This document shows positions 5,860 through 5,920 of a stretch of 5,920 nt of DNA, piece after piece. Both the position numbers and the translations under genes were made by a program. Positions within the stretch are counted from its first letter, which is position 1; each line of letters opens with the position of its first letter. The DNA is from Pseudomonadota bacterium (GTDB taxonomy: Bacteria; Desulfobacterota; Anaeroferrophillalia; Anaeroferrophillales; Tharpellaceae). The stretch spans positions 1 to 5,920 of the forward strand of contig WFRT01000276.1 of NCBI GenBank assembly GCA_015486445.1, in the 5' to 3' direction. A model generated the notes under the pieces. The model was not told the DNA's origin and did not search any database. It saw nothing but the letters and a program-made list of their open reading frames with translations.

Positions 5860-5920
5860 ACTTATTGTCATCGGCCTTTCGGTAAAAGTGTCGGTCCGGG
5901 GCCGGGATGCTGCCGGCGGC
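5843..5920 (-). other. Possible C-terminal end of an upstream minus-strand gene, unresolved
   Basis: One minus-strand frame stays open from the right edge to a TAA at 5845-5843, giving 25 residues that end ADDNKFAFAS. If real, it is the tail of the gene before lptF, with its stop inside the lptF promoter. Another frame is also open to a TGA at 5822-5820. On the + strand, an ATG at 5907 or a GTG at 5888 could begin a divergent gene. The stretch is too short to choose among these, and no family is recognised. Confidence 0.2.

Overview
This is a GC-rich stretch of a Gram-negative chromosome. The lptF-lptG pair, whose products sit in the inner membrane and export lipopolysaccharide, shows that the cell has an outer membrane. 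The ferredoxin-like fragment at the left edge is of the NuoG/HoxU electron-transfer type common in anaerobes and in former Deltaproteobacteria. I therefore lean towards Desulfobacterota/Desulfuromonadia, but this placement is an inference from gene content and codon style and not proven.

Layout from left to right. (1) Bases 1-218 hold the C-terminal end of an iron-sulfur protein on the + strand with two four-cysteine [4Fe-4S] motifs. (2) A strong hairpin at 262-296, flanked by A and T runs, ends transcription from both sides. (3) A two-gene minus-strand operon follows, read from 2512 down to 319. It encodes a CDP-alcohol phosphatidyltransferase with an extra N-terminal domain and, 7 bases after its stop, a protein resembling Tam41, the mitochondrial-type CDP-diacylglycerol synthase. 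(4) A 132-base divergent intergenic region holds a 9-10 bp inverted repeat and a perfect TATAAT box. (5) A calcineurin-like metallophosphoesterase lies on the + strand (2645-3598). (6) lptF-lptG lie on the minus strand (5753 down to 3616), overlapping by ATGA, with a good sigma-70-type promoter at 5831-5859. (7) The last ~60 bases could hold the end or start of another gene and cannot be assigned.

How the genes may work together: every complete gene fits envelope lipid or lipopolysaccharide metabolism. The most interesting part is the middle. A Tam41-like enzyme would make CDP-diacylglycerol from phosphatidic acid and CTP. The co-transcribed CDP-alcohol phosphatidyltransferase would use a CDP-activated lipid or alcohol to make a phospholipid. 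The divergent phosphoesterase could trim a phosphate from a product or intermediate. This three-gene lipid module is an inference. The family assignments rest on visible motifs, but the substrates are unknown.

No tRNA, rRNA, CRISPR array, insertion sequence or attachment site was recognised.
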